From WFQV01 sp964611145 (lineage in GTDB: Bacteria > Bacteroidota > Ignavibacteria > Ignavibacteriales > Melioribacteraceae), in NCBI GenBank assembly GCA_964611145.1, contig CAZSYM010000007.1:27292-91291 (forward strand): a DNA stretch of 64,000 nucleotides, in the 5' to 3' direction. The position numbers were made by a program, and so were the translations under genes. Under the pieces are notes generated by a model that saw nothing but the letters and a program-made list of their open reading frames with translations, did no database searches and was not told where the DNA came from. This document shows positions 1-10,300 of this stretch, in pieces; positions within the stretch are counted from its first letter, which is position 1, and every line of letters begins with the position of its first letter.

Positions 1-1
1 T

Positions 2-346
2 GTTAAGATTGAAAGTGCGGAAGAACTGGATGTCTACGGACAAAAACTTTTGGAACGTTTGAACGCGAAATATGTATTGTTAACTTTGGGCGAGGAAGGT
101 ATCGCACTTTACGGTGACGGCGATACAAGGCGGATTCCTACGAAAGCCCGTAGCGTTGCTGATGTTTCCGGTGCTGGCGATACTGTTATCTCTACTCTTA
201 CCGTTGCGCTTACCGCCGGAGCGAATATAGCGGAAGCCGCTTATCTGGCGAACTTCGCTGGAGGATTGGTTTGCGAGGAGGTGGGAATCGTTCCTATCGA
301 AGCCGAAAAACTTTTCGAAACGGTAAAGGATGAATTGCATTTATGA
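2..346 (+). CDS. rfaE1: D-glycero-beta-D-manno-heptose-7-phosphate kinase, C-terminal part
   Basis: This is the C-terminal end of a PfkB/ribokinase-family kinase whose start lies left of the window; the frame is open from base 2. The signature 2 region is visible as DVSGAGDTV, whose Asp is the catalytic base and whose GAGD forms the anion hole. It phosphorylates heptose 7-phosphate at O-1 in ADP-heptose synthesis for the LPS inner core. The assignment to the heptose branch rests mainly on the next gene, the matching adenylyltransferase, whose ATG overlaps this stop by four bases (ATGA). In Escherichia coli both activities sit in one protein, HldE; here they are two coupled genes. Another PfkB sugar kinase is possible but unlikely given the neighbour. 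Confidence 0.85.
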   Translation, partial: VKIESAEELDVYGQKLLERLNAKYVLLTLGEEGIALYGDGDTRRIPTKARSVADVSGAGDTVISTLTVALTAGANIAEAAYLANFAGGLVCEEVGIVPIEAEKLFETVKDELHL

Positions 347-825
347 TTATTAAAGATTGGAATGAACTGAAACGCATTCGCCAAGAACTGAAGCTCCAAG
401 GTAAAAAGGTCGTTTTTACGAACGGATGTTTCGATATTATTCATGCCGGGCATGTGGACTATCTGAATAAAGCTAAGGCATGTGGCGACGTGCTTATTGT
501 CGCGGTCAATAGCGATGAATCCGTGCGAAGAATTAAAGGTGAGAAGCGCCCCGTTATTAAGGAAGCCGAACGACTTTTTGTTGTGGATAATCTTGAAGCG
601 GTGGATTATGTAACACTTTTTAATCAAGATACGCCTGCGGAAATAATCGAGTTTTTGATACCGGATGTGTTGGTTAAAGGTGCCGATTGGAAACCCGAGG
701 AGATTGTGGGAGCGGATGTCGTGCTTTCTAATGGCGGTTCGGTTGAGAGAATTGAATTTGTTACCGAACAGTCCACGTCCAAAATAATAGATGAAATTTT
801 GCGTAAGTATTGTGAGAAGAATTGA
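343..825 (+). CDS. rfaE2: D-glycero-beta-D-manno-heptose 1-phosphate adenylyltransferase
   Basis: The 160-residue protein is a cytidylyltransferase-fold enzyme that transfers AMP to heptose 1-phosphate to make ADP-heptose for lipopolysaccharide. The nucleotide-binding motif HAGH follows FTNGCFDIIHAGH near residue 35, and the C-terminal EQSTSKII block matches the ISTT/STSK region of the family. Length agrees with the free-standing RfaE2 form. It overlaps the kinase gene upstream by four bases and the next gene starts inside its stop codon, so translation of the three is probably coupled. Its presence shows an LPS core with heptose, hence an outer membrane. Confidence 0.93.
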   Translation: MIIKDWNELKRIRQELKLQGKKVVFTNGCFDIIHAGHVDYLNKAKACGDVLIVAVNSDESVRRIKGEKRPVIKEAERLFVVDNLEAVDYVTLFNQDTPAEIIEFLIPDVLVKGADWKPEEIVGADVVLSNGGSVERIEFVTEQSTSKIIDEILRKYCEKN

Positions 826-3800
826 AAAAGAACAAACCGAAACGGTCTTTGCCACGAAAAATTCTGAACGGTTTTATAGGACTGTTCGGCTTTGTGGTCT
901 TTTTGTTTATTCTTTTCTTAGTGTTTAGTCAGACCGATACTTTCCACAGAATTTTACGCAAAAAAATCATTGAAAACTACGAGGAAAACTTTAACGGAGC
1001 TTTGCACATAGGTGAAATTTCAGGTTCCCTTTTTACTTCCTTTACCACTCGCAATTTTTCAGTGAGCCTTGACGAGGACACTCTTCTTTTTGCAAGAAAA
1101 TTTTCCGTTAGGATTTCGCCGCTATTGATTTTTAAGCGGACGATTCAAATAAATTCTTTGGAAATCGAGGACGCCAAAGTTAAATTGCTGGAAAAACGAA
1201 AAGGGGTTTGGAATTATTCTCTCTTGCCGAAAAACAAAGCGAACCTTGAAAAATCCGAAGGAGCAAACGATTCCGCAACTTCGGAAAGCGGTTTCCCTTT
1301 TCTTATTTCGATAGGAAATTTTGCCATTAAGAATTTGGATTTTGTCTTGCAGGATTCGTTACATAACGGTTCGGATTCCGTCTATGCGACAATGAATTAC
1401 GGGGATGTGCGACTTAAAAATCTTGACCTGAATGCCACCCTCTTTCTGGATTTACGGAAAAATGCTTACAATCTGATTCTCAATAAGTTTGGGAGCGAGG
1501 TAAACACAAAGAAATTTGCGTTGAAAAAGTTAACGGGGTTCTTTTACATATCTCCGGAAAAAGTTTTGGCGGATAATGTGAAACTCGAAACGGATAGCAG
1601 TACCGTTATGTTTAACGCCGAACTGGATTCGGTAAACTTTTTCGCTCCTTTGAAATATACGGATTTTAAGAATCGTCGAGTGAGACTTAGGCTAAAGGCG
1701 GAACCCTTTTGTTTTGCCGATTTGAATTCCTTTTTGAATTCGACGGACTTTTTGAAAGGTAATCCCTTTATTGAATTGGACGCCGGTGGCAAATACGGTG
1801 ATTTGGATGTTCAAAAATTGAGAATCTCCTTCGATTCTACCGAGATAAATGGATATGGCAAAATCAAAAATCTGGAACGTCCCGAAAATCTTTGGCTTAA
1901 TATAACCCTTGAAAATACAAAGATAAATGAAAGCGATGTTCATAGATTATTGTCATATTTGAATATTCCCGATTATCATGGTTTTACTTTGCGTGATGCA
2001 ACAATTCAATTCCGAGGCAAGCCGGAAAAGTTTGCCTTCGGTATAAAAGGGAAAGCCGAAAAGGGCGACCTGAATTTGGCGGGTAATTTGGATTTTAGCT
2101 CTGAACGCCTTGTTTATGATGTAAGGTTTGAAAGTCAAAATCTGAATTTGGCAAAAATAATCGGCACGGAAACGGTTCTTAATCTTTCGGGGCGAATAAA
2201 AGGGCGAGGAGTAAAGCCTGATGAATTGAAGGCAAAGTTGAATTTGAATGCTTTTGCAAGCACTTTTAACGGCTATTCCATAGATACATTGGCTTTGAAC
2301 AGTTCCGCAGATAAAAAGAAAATAAATCTCCGACTCCTTGCGAATGTTGATGAAGCGTTTGCACAAGTGGAAGGAGCGTTGGATTTTACGAACAAGGAAG
2401 TGCCTCGCTATAATCTTTTGGGAACAATAGATAGTCTTAACTTGGCAAGCTTTCTTGAGAATCCTTACTATGATTCGAAACTTAATTTCGGATTTGCGGC
2501 GAAAGGAGAAAGTTTGCAACTCGACAGTATGATAGCGGATTTCGAAATAAGACTTAGCGATTCCGAATTGCGTCATAGAAAAATCAATGATAGCAATCTG
2601 AGCCTGGTATTGCGTCAAAAAAAGGGGGAAAGAGAAATAAAACTTGTTTCGGATTTTGCCGATTTTGAGATGAAGGGAAATTTTTCCCTGAGCCGTGCTT
2701 TGGATTTGCTTTCTTATCAACAAGAAACAATAAGCGATATGTTTGCAAAAAAGTTTTCGTATCTGAATCCGGGTTATCATGCTGTCGATTCGAAAGCTCC
2801 GAAAGTTGATTCGATTGTCGGCAAAAATCTGAAGATTGATTTTTCCTTTGCCGTAAAGGATTTCGAACCGGTTGCTATTCTTTTGAACGCAAAGGATTTC
2901 GATATAGCGGCGCATGGAAAAGGCAAAATAGAAAATACCCCCGAGACTTTTTCCGTAAATTCCGTTTTCACTCTCGACTATTTTATGAATGCCGCCAAAC
3001 ATTCGTTGGCTTACGTCTCCGGTACGAAAGCGGATGTGCATTTTTCGAAAAGCAATTTGACGCAGTCTCTCGATGATATGTTCGGCTCGGTGAATGTGGA
3101 AGGCAAAAAAATTTACGTTGGGGAAGAACTGCGGAATATATCTTTCGATGTGGTTTTTAATCAGCATAAGTTTCTTTTTTCCGGCGCTGTGGAAGTTGGG
3201 AAGGATGCGGAAATCGAATCCGACGGGGAACTGGATATGCTGACCGAGCGCCCGAGACTTGAGTTGACAAATTTAACACTGAATTATAAAGGCGATTCAT
3301 GGCGGAACGATTCGAATATGGTTTTTCTCTTTCCAAAGGATTCGATGATAATTCGAAATTTCGCCTTGAAGTTTGATAATGCCCGTTTTGCAATTGCGGG
3401 TGAAATGCGAAGGGGACACGAACAAAATTTGAAATTCGTGCTGGAGAATCTTCCCAGTCGTTTGGCGGGAAAATATTTTTTTACATCCGACTACGAAAAT
3501 TTGCGTGGAAATATAAACCTGAGCGGTACGCTCGACGGCACTACTTTTTCTCCAAAGGGATTTGCTTCTCTGAGAATTGATAGCGTTGGATACAAATCCA
3601 ATTATTTCGGTAATGTCGTTTCCTCATTCGATTTTCAGGATAACATGCTTGCCTTGAATCTCGCGTTTTCGGATTTCCGTAGCGAGAATGCTCGAAAATT
3701 ATTGACTGTGAAAGGGAGTGTGCCTCTGGAAATATCGCGGGGAAAAGAGACACCGAACGAGGAAAGAAAAACACGTTTGTTTATTCGTTCCCAAAATTTT

Positions 3801-5282
3801 AATCTTGCTTCTTTGAACGGCTTGTTTCCTATCGTGTCGCATTTGAAGGGAAAACTTAGCGCAAATGTGAACATTTCGGGTGTGGATTCTCTTATTGATT
3901 ACGAGGGATTTTTAAGATTGCAAGACGGAAGGTTCAGAGTGAAAGCCAATAATCTTGATTATGCCGTTTCGTTGGATGTGACTTTCAGAAAGCAAACCGC
4001 CATAGCGAATAAATTCGAAGTTAGGAATCTCGGGAACGTGAAACATGTCGGGAAATTGGAAGGCGCCGGTGCAGTTATCTTAAACGGTTTGAAAGTCAAA
4101 AAAGTGTTGGCTACTCTGGCGGGCGATTTACAACTGCTCTCCCGAAAGTCCCAGGTTACCAGTCCGAATTTCTTCGGGAAGCTGTACGTAAAAACAGAGA
4201 ACAAGTTACGGGTTAGTCTGAACGAAGATCGGCTTTTTATAAGAGGGGCGCTCGATGTACCGGAAGCCGATGTTACGGTTATAACGGAAGGCGGTTCCTC
4301 CGTTTCTTCCAAAGGGGAAATAATTTATGAGATTATCGGTGATACAACGAAGGTGAATAGAGAAGAAAAAAAATATAGAATGTATCTTTCGGAGATAAAG
4401 AAAAAAAACGCTAAGGAAAAATCAACGACTTTCCCCTTTGATTATTCTTTGAAAATAAATTTTCCCGAGTCGGCTAAAATGGAATTGATTCTTTCCAAGT
4501 TGTTTAATCAAAAACTTGTGCTATTGGCGAAAGGGAATTTGGAATACGAATCTATTGCTGGACGTAAGAGGACTCAAGGCTTTCTGGAATTACAACCCGG
4601 CTCGAAATTGGAATTTGTGAAAACATTTAACGCTTCCGGAAAGGTTAAGTTCGAATCGGATTTGTCCAATCCTTATCTGGATATTGTAGCGACTTATATA
4701 GGAAATTATAATGCGGGCACAGCGTATAAACCCGATTATATTGACGTGGAAGTAGAGATGAAACTGAAAGGAGAATTAAATTCATTGGCAAAAAATTTAA
4801 TGAAGAATCCCAATAGTGTTTCCATTTACAAAGGTGCGGAGAATATACGCAACAGAATACGCGATAACAGATACGATATTTCAGATGCAATACTTTTCAT
4901 TTATACGGGAAGATTCAAAAGTGATTTGACCGCGCAGGATAAAAGCGAGCTGGCGGGTATAGGAAATTCCGCAACTTCCTTTTTGGGTTCGGCTATTTCT
5001 ACCGTTCTGAATGCGGTGGTAGGAGATGTGGTAAGCGATATAAAAATCGACAAGCACGGCGAGGATACTCGTCTTACCATTTCGGGACGTTATCAGAACA
5101 TTCGGTATAGTGTTGGCGGAACCACAAAAATACAAAATATTAACGAGGCAAATATTAAGATAGAATATCAACTTTTCCCCAATTTCATTTTGCGGGTTGA
5201 AAGAAGGGAGCCGGTGGTGCAAAACTTCGGGCTTGAGGAAAAAATTAGTGAATTGGGCTTAAAATACAGATGGGAATTTTGA
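822..5282 (+). CDS. tamB: TamB/DUF490-type translocation and assembly module protein
   Basis: A 1486-residue protein with one N-terminal membrane anchor (about residues 14-38) followed by a very long beta-rich periplasmic region of AsmA/TamB style repeats. Its C-terminal 350 residues resemble the TamB (DUF490) domain, including the SDLTAQDKSELAG and final barrel-like YRWEF stretches. TamB proteins form a groove between inner and outer membrane and help outer-membrane protein assembly or lipid transport. I chose the TTG start at 822 because it overlaps the rfaE2 stop (TTGA) and there is no closer ATG before the anchor. Its position behind the ADP-heptose genes and before the barrel protein at 7389 fits an envelope-biogenesis block. 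No TamA partner is in the window, although the 7389 gene carries a BamA-like barrel. Confidence 0.85.
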   Translation: MKKNKPKRSLPRKILNGFIGLFGFVVFLFILFLVFSQTDTFHRILRKKIIENYEENFNGALHIGEISGSLFTSFTTRNFSVSLDEDTLLFARKFSVRISPLLIFKRTIQINSLEIEDAKVKLLEKRKGVWNYSLLPKNKANLEKSEGANDSATSESGFPFLISIGNFAIKNLDFVLQDSLHNGSDSVYATMNYGDVRLKNLDLNATLFLDLRKNAYNLILNKFGSEVNTKKFALKKLTGFFYISPEKVLADNVKLETDSSTVMFNAELDSVNFFAPLKYTDFKNRRVRLRLKAEPFCFADLNSFLNSTDFLKGNPFIELDAGGKYGDLDVQKLRISFDSTEINGYGKIKNLERPENLWLNITLENTKINESDVHRLLSYLNIPDYHGFTLRDATIQFRGKPEKFAFGIKGKAEKGDLNLAGNLDFSSERLVYDVRFESQNLNLAKIIGTETVLNLSGRIKGRGVKPDELKAKLNLNAFASTFNGYSIDTLALNSSADKKKINLRLLANVDEAFAQVEGALDFTNKEVPRYNLLGTIDSLNLASFLENPYYDSKLNFGFAAKGESLQLDSMIADFEIRLSDSELRHRKINDSNLSLVLRQKKGEREIKLVSDFADFEMKGNFSLSRALDLLSYQQETISDMFAKKFSYLNPGYHAVDSKAPKVDSIVGKNLKIDFSFAVKDFEPVAILLNAKDFDIAAHGKGKIENTPETFSVNSVFTLDYFMNAAKHSLAYVSGTKADVHFSKSNLTQSLDDMFGSVNVEGKKIYVGEELRNISFDVVFNQHKFLFSGAVEVGKDAEIESDGELDMLTERPRLELTNLTLNYKGDSWRNDSNMVFLFPKDSMIIRNFALKFDNARFAIAGEMRRGHEQNLKFVLENLPSRLAGKYFFTSDYENLRGNINLSGTLDGTTFSPKGFASLRIDSVGYKSNYFGNVVSSFDFQDNMLALNLAFSDFRSENARKLLTVKGSVPLEISRGKETPNEERKTRLFIRSQNFNLASLNGLFPIVSHLKGKLSANVNISGVDSLIDYEGFLRLQDGRFRVKANNLDYAVSLDVTFRKQTAIANKFEVRNLGNVKHVGKLEGAGAVILNGLKVKKVLATLAGDLQLLSRKSQVTSPNFFGKLYVKTENKLRVSLNEDRLFIRGALDVPEADVTVITEGGSSVSSKGEIIYEIIGDTTKVNREEKKYRMYLSEIKKKNAKEKSTTFPFDYSLKINFPESAKMELILSKLFNQKLVLLAKGNLEYESIAGRKRTQGFLELQPGSKLEFVKTFNASGKVKFESDLSNPYLDIVATYIGNYNAGTAYKPDYIDVEVEMKLKGELNSLAKNLMKNPNSVSIYKGAENIRNRIRDNRYDISDAILFIYTGRFKSDLTAQDKSELAGIGNSATSFLGSAISTVLNAVVGDVVSDIKIDKHGEDTRLTISGRYQNIRYSVGGTTKIQNINEANIKIEYQLFPNFILRVERREPVVQNFGLEEKISELGLKYRWEF

Positions 5283-5283
5283 A

Positions 5284-7374
5284 ATGAAAAAGGAATTAAA
5301 AGCGTTCTTTAGAAAAAATCCTTTGGTAAAATTAAAAGCGAAGGAAGTGGCGAAAAAACTTGGTTACACTAAGCCACATGAATATGCTAAATTAAAGCAA
5401 TTTCTCCACGATTTGATGCGCGAGGAGTTTTTGGTAAAAGTCGGCAAGAGATATCAGTTAAACGCCGCTTCGCTCGGGAAAATCGTAGGAAAGTTTGTGA
5501 TGGCGGAAAATAAAAGCTTTGGCTTTGTGTTGCCGTTGAAAGGTAGGGGCAAGGATATTTTCATTCCCGAGAGATATTTTAAAACTGCCTTCAACGGAGA
5601 TATTGTGGAAGTTCGGCTTTTGGCGCAGAGCAAGGGAAAAAGTCTGGAGGGCGAAATTGTTAAAATAATTGAACGAAGTAAAAACGAGGTGATTGGAACG
5701 CTGCATGAGTCCGGCTCTTTCTTTTTTGTCGTTCCCGACGAAAGTGTTTTTCACAAAGATGTTTTTATTCCCAAAAGTAAATTGAAAAATGCTAAAGACG
5801 GCGATAAAGTCGTTGTGGGAAAAATAAAATGGGAAAACCCCGCTTATCATCCCGAGGGAGAAGTACTTGAAATTCTCGGGCGAGCCGGTACTTACGATGT
5901 GGAAATAGCCGCATTAGCTCGTGAATTCGATTTGCCCTATCGTTTCCCTCGTAAGGTTCTTAAGGAAGCGGAAAAAATTTCTTCGGTAATTCCTCCCTCC
6001 GAAATTAAGAAAAGAAAAGATTTACGAAAGGAAAATATTTTTACTATTGACCCGAAAGATGCTAAAGACTTTGATGATGCGGTTTCCGTAAAGAAATTAA
6101 AAAACGGAAATTTTTTGGTGGGAATACACATTGCGGACGTGAGCCATTACATACCGGAAGATTCTCATTTGTTCAAGGAAGCGTATAAACGTGGCAATAG
6201 CACTTATTTTGTTAATAAAGTGATTCCTATGCTACCGGAAAAACTTTCGAATAATATTTGCTCGCTTGTCCCCGGTAAAGACCGTTTGACATATTCTGTA
6301 TTAGTGGAATTGACCCCGCGAACAAAAATTGTAAAATATGAGATTGTTAAAAGTGTTATACATAGCAAAAGAAGATTTACCTACGAAGAAGTTCAAAAGA
6401 TTCTGGATGAGAAGAAGGGAGACTTTGCTGAAGATTTACTACTACTGAACTCAATAGCACGTAAGCTCAAGCGCAAAAGAGCGGCTAAGGGAAGCATTGA
6501 TTTTATCCGCCCTGAAGTCGAATTTACACTTGATAAAAAAGGCTTTCCCGTTGACGTCAAACTAAAGAAAATTACCGAGAGCCACGAGTTGATAGAAGAG
6601 CTTATGCTTTTGGCGAATAGAATAGTGGCAAAACATCCGAACATTAAAAAGAGCAATATGTATCCGTTTATTTATAGAGTGCATGACTTACCGGAGGAAG
6701 AAAAAATACGTGAATTTGCAAGCTTTGTGAAATCCTTGGGATATAAATATGATTTGAACCGCGCCGGTGACCCGAGACAATTGAGAGAATTGCTGGAAAA
6801 GGTTAAAGGCAAGGAAGAAGAAGCTTTGGTAAACGAAGTTGCAATACGTTCCATGGCGAAGGCGATTTACTCGACGGAAAACATCGGACATTTCGGCTTG
6901 GGATTTAAATATTATACTCATTTTACTTCTCCCATAAGACGCTTTGCGGATTTGATTGTGCATAAATTGATATTTGATTTCGTGAATAAAAAACCCGCAA
7001 GATTTTCCTTGAATACGTTGGAGGATTTTGCCAAGCAGGCTTCCGAAAGAGAAAGAAATTCTGTTCAAGCAGAAAGGGTTTCCGTAAAATTAAAGCAAAT
7101 GGAATATCTCCGCCAACGCTTGGGAGATGTTTTTCATGGAGTTATTTCGGGCGTTACGAGTTTTGGTATTTTCGTACAGCTGACCGAAAGCCTTGCCGAT
7201 GGAATGATAGCTTTGCGCGATATGGAAGATGATTTTTATATTTACGACGAAAAGAATTATTTGATTAAAGGAAAACATACCGGTAAGAGTTTTAGACTTG
7301 GGGACAAAATCAAGGTCCAGCTTGTAAGAATAGATGAGGAAAAAAGAGAAATTAATTTTATCCTTGCCGAATAA
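5284..7374 (+). CDS. rnr: Ribonuclease R
   Basis: A 696-residue RNase II/R-family 3'-5' exoribonuclease. It has an N-terminal helical/winged region, cold-shock OB folds to about residue 200, the RNB catalytic core (about 230-560) and an S1 domain at about 625-695. The catalytic acidic cluster is seen as TIDPKDAKDFDDA near residues 255-267, with the matching Asp residues that bind the two metals. The HFTSPIRRFADL block that closes the active site is also present. RNase R degrades structured RNA and takes part in rRNA quality control and trans-translation. The gene starts one base after the tamB stop and runs directly into the 7389 gene, so it lies in the same operon. Confidence 0.95.
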   Translation: MKKELKAFFRKNPLVKLKAKEVAKKLGYTKPHEYAKLKQFLHDLMREEFLVKVGKRYQLNAASLGKIVGKFVMAENKSFGFVLPLKGRGKDIFIPERYFKTAFNGDIVEVRLLAQSKGKSLEGEIVKIIERSKNEVIGTLHESGSFFFVVPDESVFHKDVFIPKSKLKNAKDGDKVVVGKIKWENPAYHPEGEVLEILGRAGTYDVEIAALAREFDLPYRFPRKVLKEAEKISSVIPPSEIKKRKDLRKENIFTIDPKDAKDFDDAVSVKKLKNGNFLVGIHIADVSHYIPEDSHLFKEAYKRGNSTYFVNKVIPMLPEKLSNNICSLVPGKDRLTYSVLVELTPRTKIVKYEIVKSVIHSKRRFTYEEVQKILDEKKGDFAEDLLLLNSIARKLKRKRAAKGSIDFIRPEVEFTLDKKGFPVDVKLKKITESHELIEELMLLANRIVAKHPNIKKSNMYPFIYRVHDLPEEEKIREFASFVKSLGYKYDLNRAGDPRQLRELLEKVKGKEEEALVNEVAIRSMAKAIYSTENIGHFGLGFKYYTHFTSPIRRFADLIVHKLIFDFVNKKPARFSLNTLEDFAKQASERERNSVQAERVSVKLKQMEYLRQRLGDVFHGVISGVTSFGIFVQLTESLADGMIALRDMEDDFYIYDEKNYLIKGKHTGKSFRLGDKIKVQLVRIDEEKREINFILAE

Positions 7375-7388
7375 AATACGAGGTTGGA

Positions 7389-10300
7389 ATGAAAAAGTTT
7401 TCTTTCTTTTTTTTGTTTTTGACGATTAGCATTTTCGGACAATTCGGACAGAACAAGGTTCAGTATATCGATTATGATTGGTATTATATTCAAACCAAAC
7501 ATTTCGATATTTATTTTGCAAACGGTGCGCACAAAAGCGTCGAGTTTTTGGCAAGGGAAGCCGAAACGGCTCTCGCGAAAATTGAGAATGACCTGGATTA
7601 CAAAATAGATAAGCGTATTCCGATTATTCTTTATAATTCCCACAACGATTTTCAGGAAACCAATGTTTCGGACCAATTTATAGGACAAGGGACGGGCGGG
7701 TTTACCGAGAGATTTAAAAACCGTGTCGTGCTCCCTTTCGAAGGTTCTTATGCAAAATTTCGTCATGTTATTCATCACGAACTTGTGCATGCGGTAATGA
7801 ACGAATATCTTTTCGGCGGTTCTTTGCAGAACGTGATTTCCAAGAGTATAAAACTGCAATTGCCTATTTGGTATCACGAGGGTATGGCGGAATTCCTTTC
7901 TTCTCGCTGGGAAACTAATTCGGACCAATTCATACGAGATGCCATTATTAACGAGTATTTGCCCGATATTAATCGCTTGAGCGGTTATTTCGCTTATCGC
8001 GGAGGCGAGGCGCTTTTTAAATATATTGCGGATACTTACGGCGTGCACATGTTGGGAGTGCTTTTGAGCAAGATAAAAGGCGAAGGAAATCTTGATGACG
8101 GATTAAAAGCCGCTCTGGGGATAAAATTGGAGGAGCTTAATAAAAGATGGAAAAAAGCTTTGAAGAAAGTTTACTGGCCGGAGATTGCTTCTCGAGAAGA
8201 CCCCGATGATTTTGCCAAGCGATTAACGGATAATAAAAAGACGCGGGGCTTTTATAATACCAGTCCCGCAATTTCTCCAAACGGCGAGAAGATAGCATTC
8301 ATTTCCGATAGGGATATTTTCCTGGATGTGTATGTGATGGATACCGAGCATCCCGAAAAAGTAAGGAGAATTGTCGAAAGCGGACAGGAAAATGATTTCG
8401 AGGAGCTGAACGTTTTGTTTCCCGCAATCAGCTGGGCACCGGATAATGTTCACATCGCTCTTTCCGGTAAAAGTTCGGGATACGACAATATTACGCTTAT
8501 CAATACGGTTACAGGTGAATACGAAGAATTACCTTTTCACATGAAGGGAATAGAATCCGTGGCGTGGTCTCCCGACGGCAAGAAAATTGCTTTTGACGGT
8601 CAAAACATAGAACAATCCGATATTTATGTATACGATTTGGAAAGCAAGAAAATAAAAAATTTGACCGACGATATTTTTAGTGATTCCGATCCCGTTTGGT
8701 CCCCCGATGGAAAACAAATATTTTTTTCTTCCGACAGAGGAGAGTTTTTGAGCAAGTCGGAAGCGGGAGAAAATTTTGATATTTTCGAACACAATTATAA
8801 ACAACTTGACTTGTACCGTTTGGATATTGCTTCGGGAAGGATAGAACGTTTAACGAATTGGGAATTGAGCGACGAAAAAAATCCCGTTATTTCTCCGGAT
8901 GGTAAGAAAATGATTTTTACTTCCGACTATAACGGAATTTCGAATTTGTATGAAATGGATTTGCCTCCTTTCGGCGATTCGACTGGATTTGCAAAATTAA
9001 AACCGAAACCGCTCACGAATTCCTTGAACGGAATTTATCAACTTTCCGCCACCAAAGATGGCAGTAAGCTTGTCTTTACCACGCTCTTTAATGCCGGGTA
9101 TAACATTTTTATGCTTAGGAATCCTTTTGAAATGGCGCGTCTCGATTCTATTGAACCGACGGTATTTATGAAGGAATTGAAAAAAGGGGGAATAGAAAAT
9201 GCAAGGATATTTGCCGACACTTTGGCGGCTCGGCGGGCTGATAGTCTGATAGCAAAGGAAGAGAGGGTTACGAAGGATACTTTGAATGATAGTTTGCAAA
9301 TTTTTACCGGTGGCTTTGTTCAGGAAAAGGAAACCAAACGAAAAGGGAAGAAAGGGCGTTATATTTTCGGGCGCGGAGTGGTTCGGCGCGATACACTTGA
9401 AGGCAAAGCCGATACCGCAAAAATTTTCCAAGCCGCTCTGGATGAGAACGGAAATTATCTGGTTAACAGATATAAAGTCAATTTTTCTCCCGATTTGGTA
9501 TATGCCAATGCGGGATATAGCACTCTGTACGGATTGCTGGGAACTACGGTGCTTTCTTTTAGCGATATGCTGGGGAATCATCGTTTGATTGGCGTTACAA
9601 GTATGCAAATGGATTTAAAAAATAGTGATTACGGATTGTCCTATTATTATTTGGCAAAAAGAACCGACTTTGGTTTCGAGGCTTTCCATACGGCACGATT
9701 CCTTTATGTGGGGAATTATTTCTTCGCCGATTTTTATCGCTTCAGAAATTACGGGGTAATTGTTTCCGCAAGCTATCCGTTTAATCGTTTCTATCGCGTG
9801 GATGCAAGTCTCGGCTGGCTAAATGTTTCGGCGGAAAATATGGACGACCCTTCACAACCTATCGATAAGGAAAGTTATATAATTCCCACACTTAGCTTTG
9901 TGCATGATAACACGTTTTGGGGTTACACTTCTCCCATTCAAGGGACGAGATATAACTTTACCGTTTTTGGTAATCCAGGCGTAACGGGCAAAAAGCTGAG
10001 CTTTTATTCTTTCACGTGGGACTGGAGAAAATATTTCCGATTCTTTTTCGATAATCTTTTTGTTATGAGATTTTCCGGGGGATACTCCGGGGGTGCCAGC
10101 CCGCAAAGATTTTTCGTGGGAGGTGTGGATTATTGGATAAATAGAAGTTTTGCAACGGGACAGGTCCCGCTTCGCAAAGCATCGGATTTTGCATTTTTGA
10201 CTCCCGGCTTGCCCTTGCGTGGCTATGATTATGCGGAACAAATGGGCACGAAATATTCTTTGGTTAATCTTGAATTGCGTTTCCCATTGATACGTTATCT

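Noticed and set aside
1953..3167. 404-codon open frame on the minus strand
   Set aside because: Lies fully antisense to tamB, has no ribosome site and a composition typical of the complement of a coding region.
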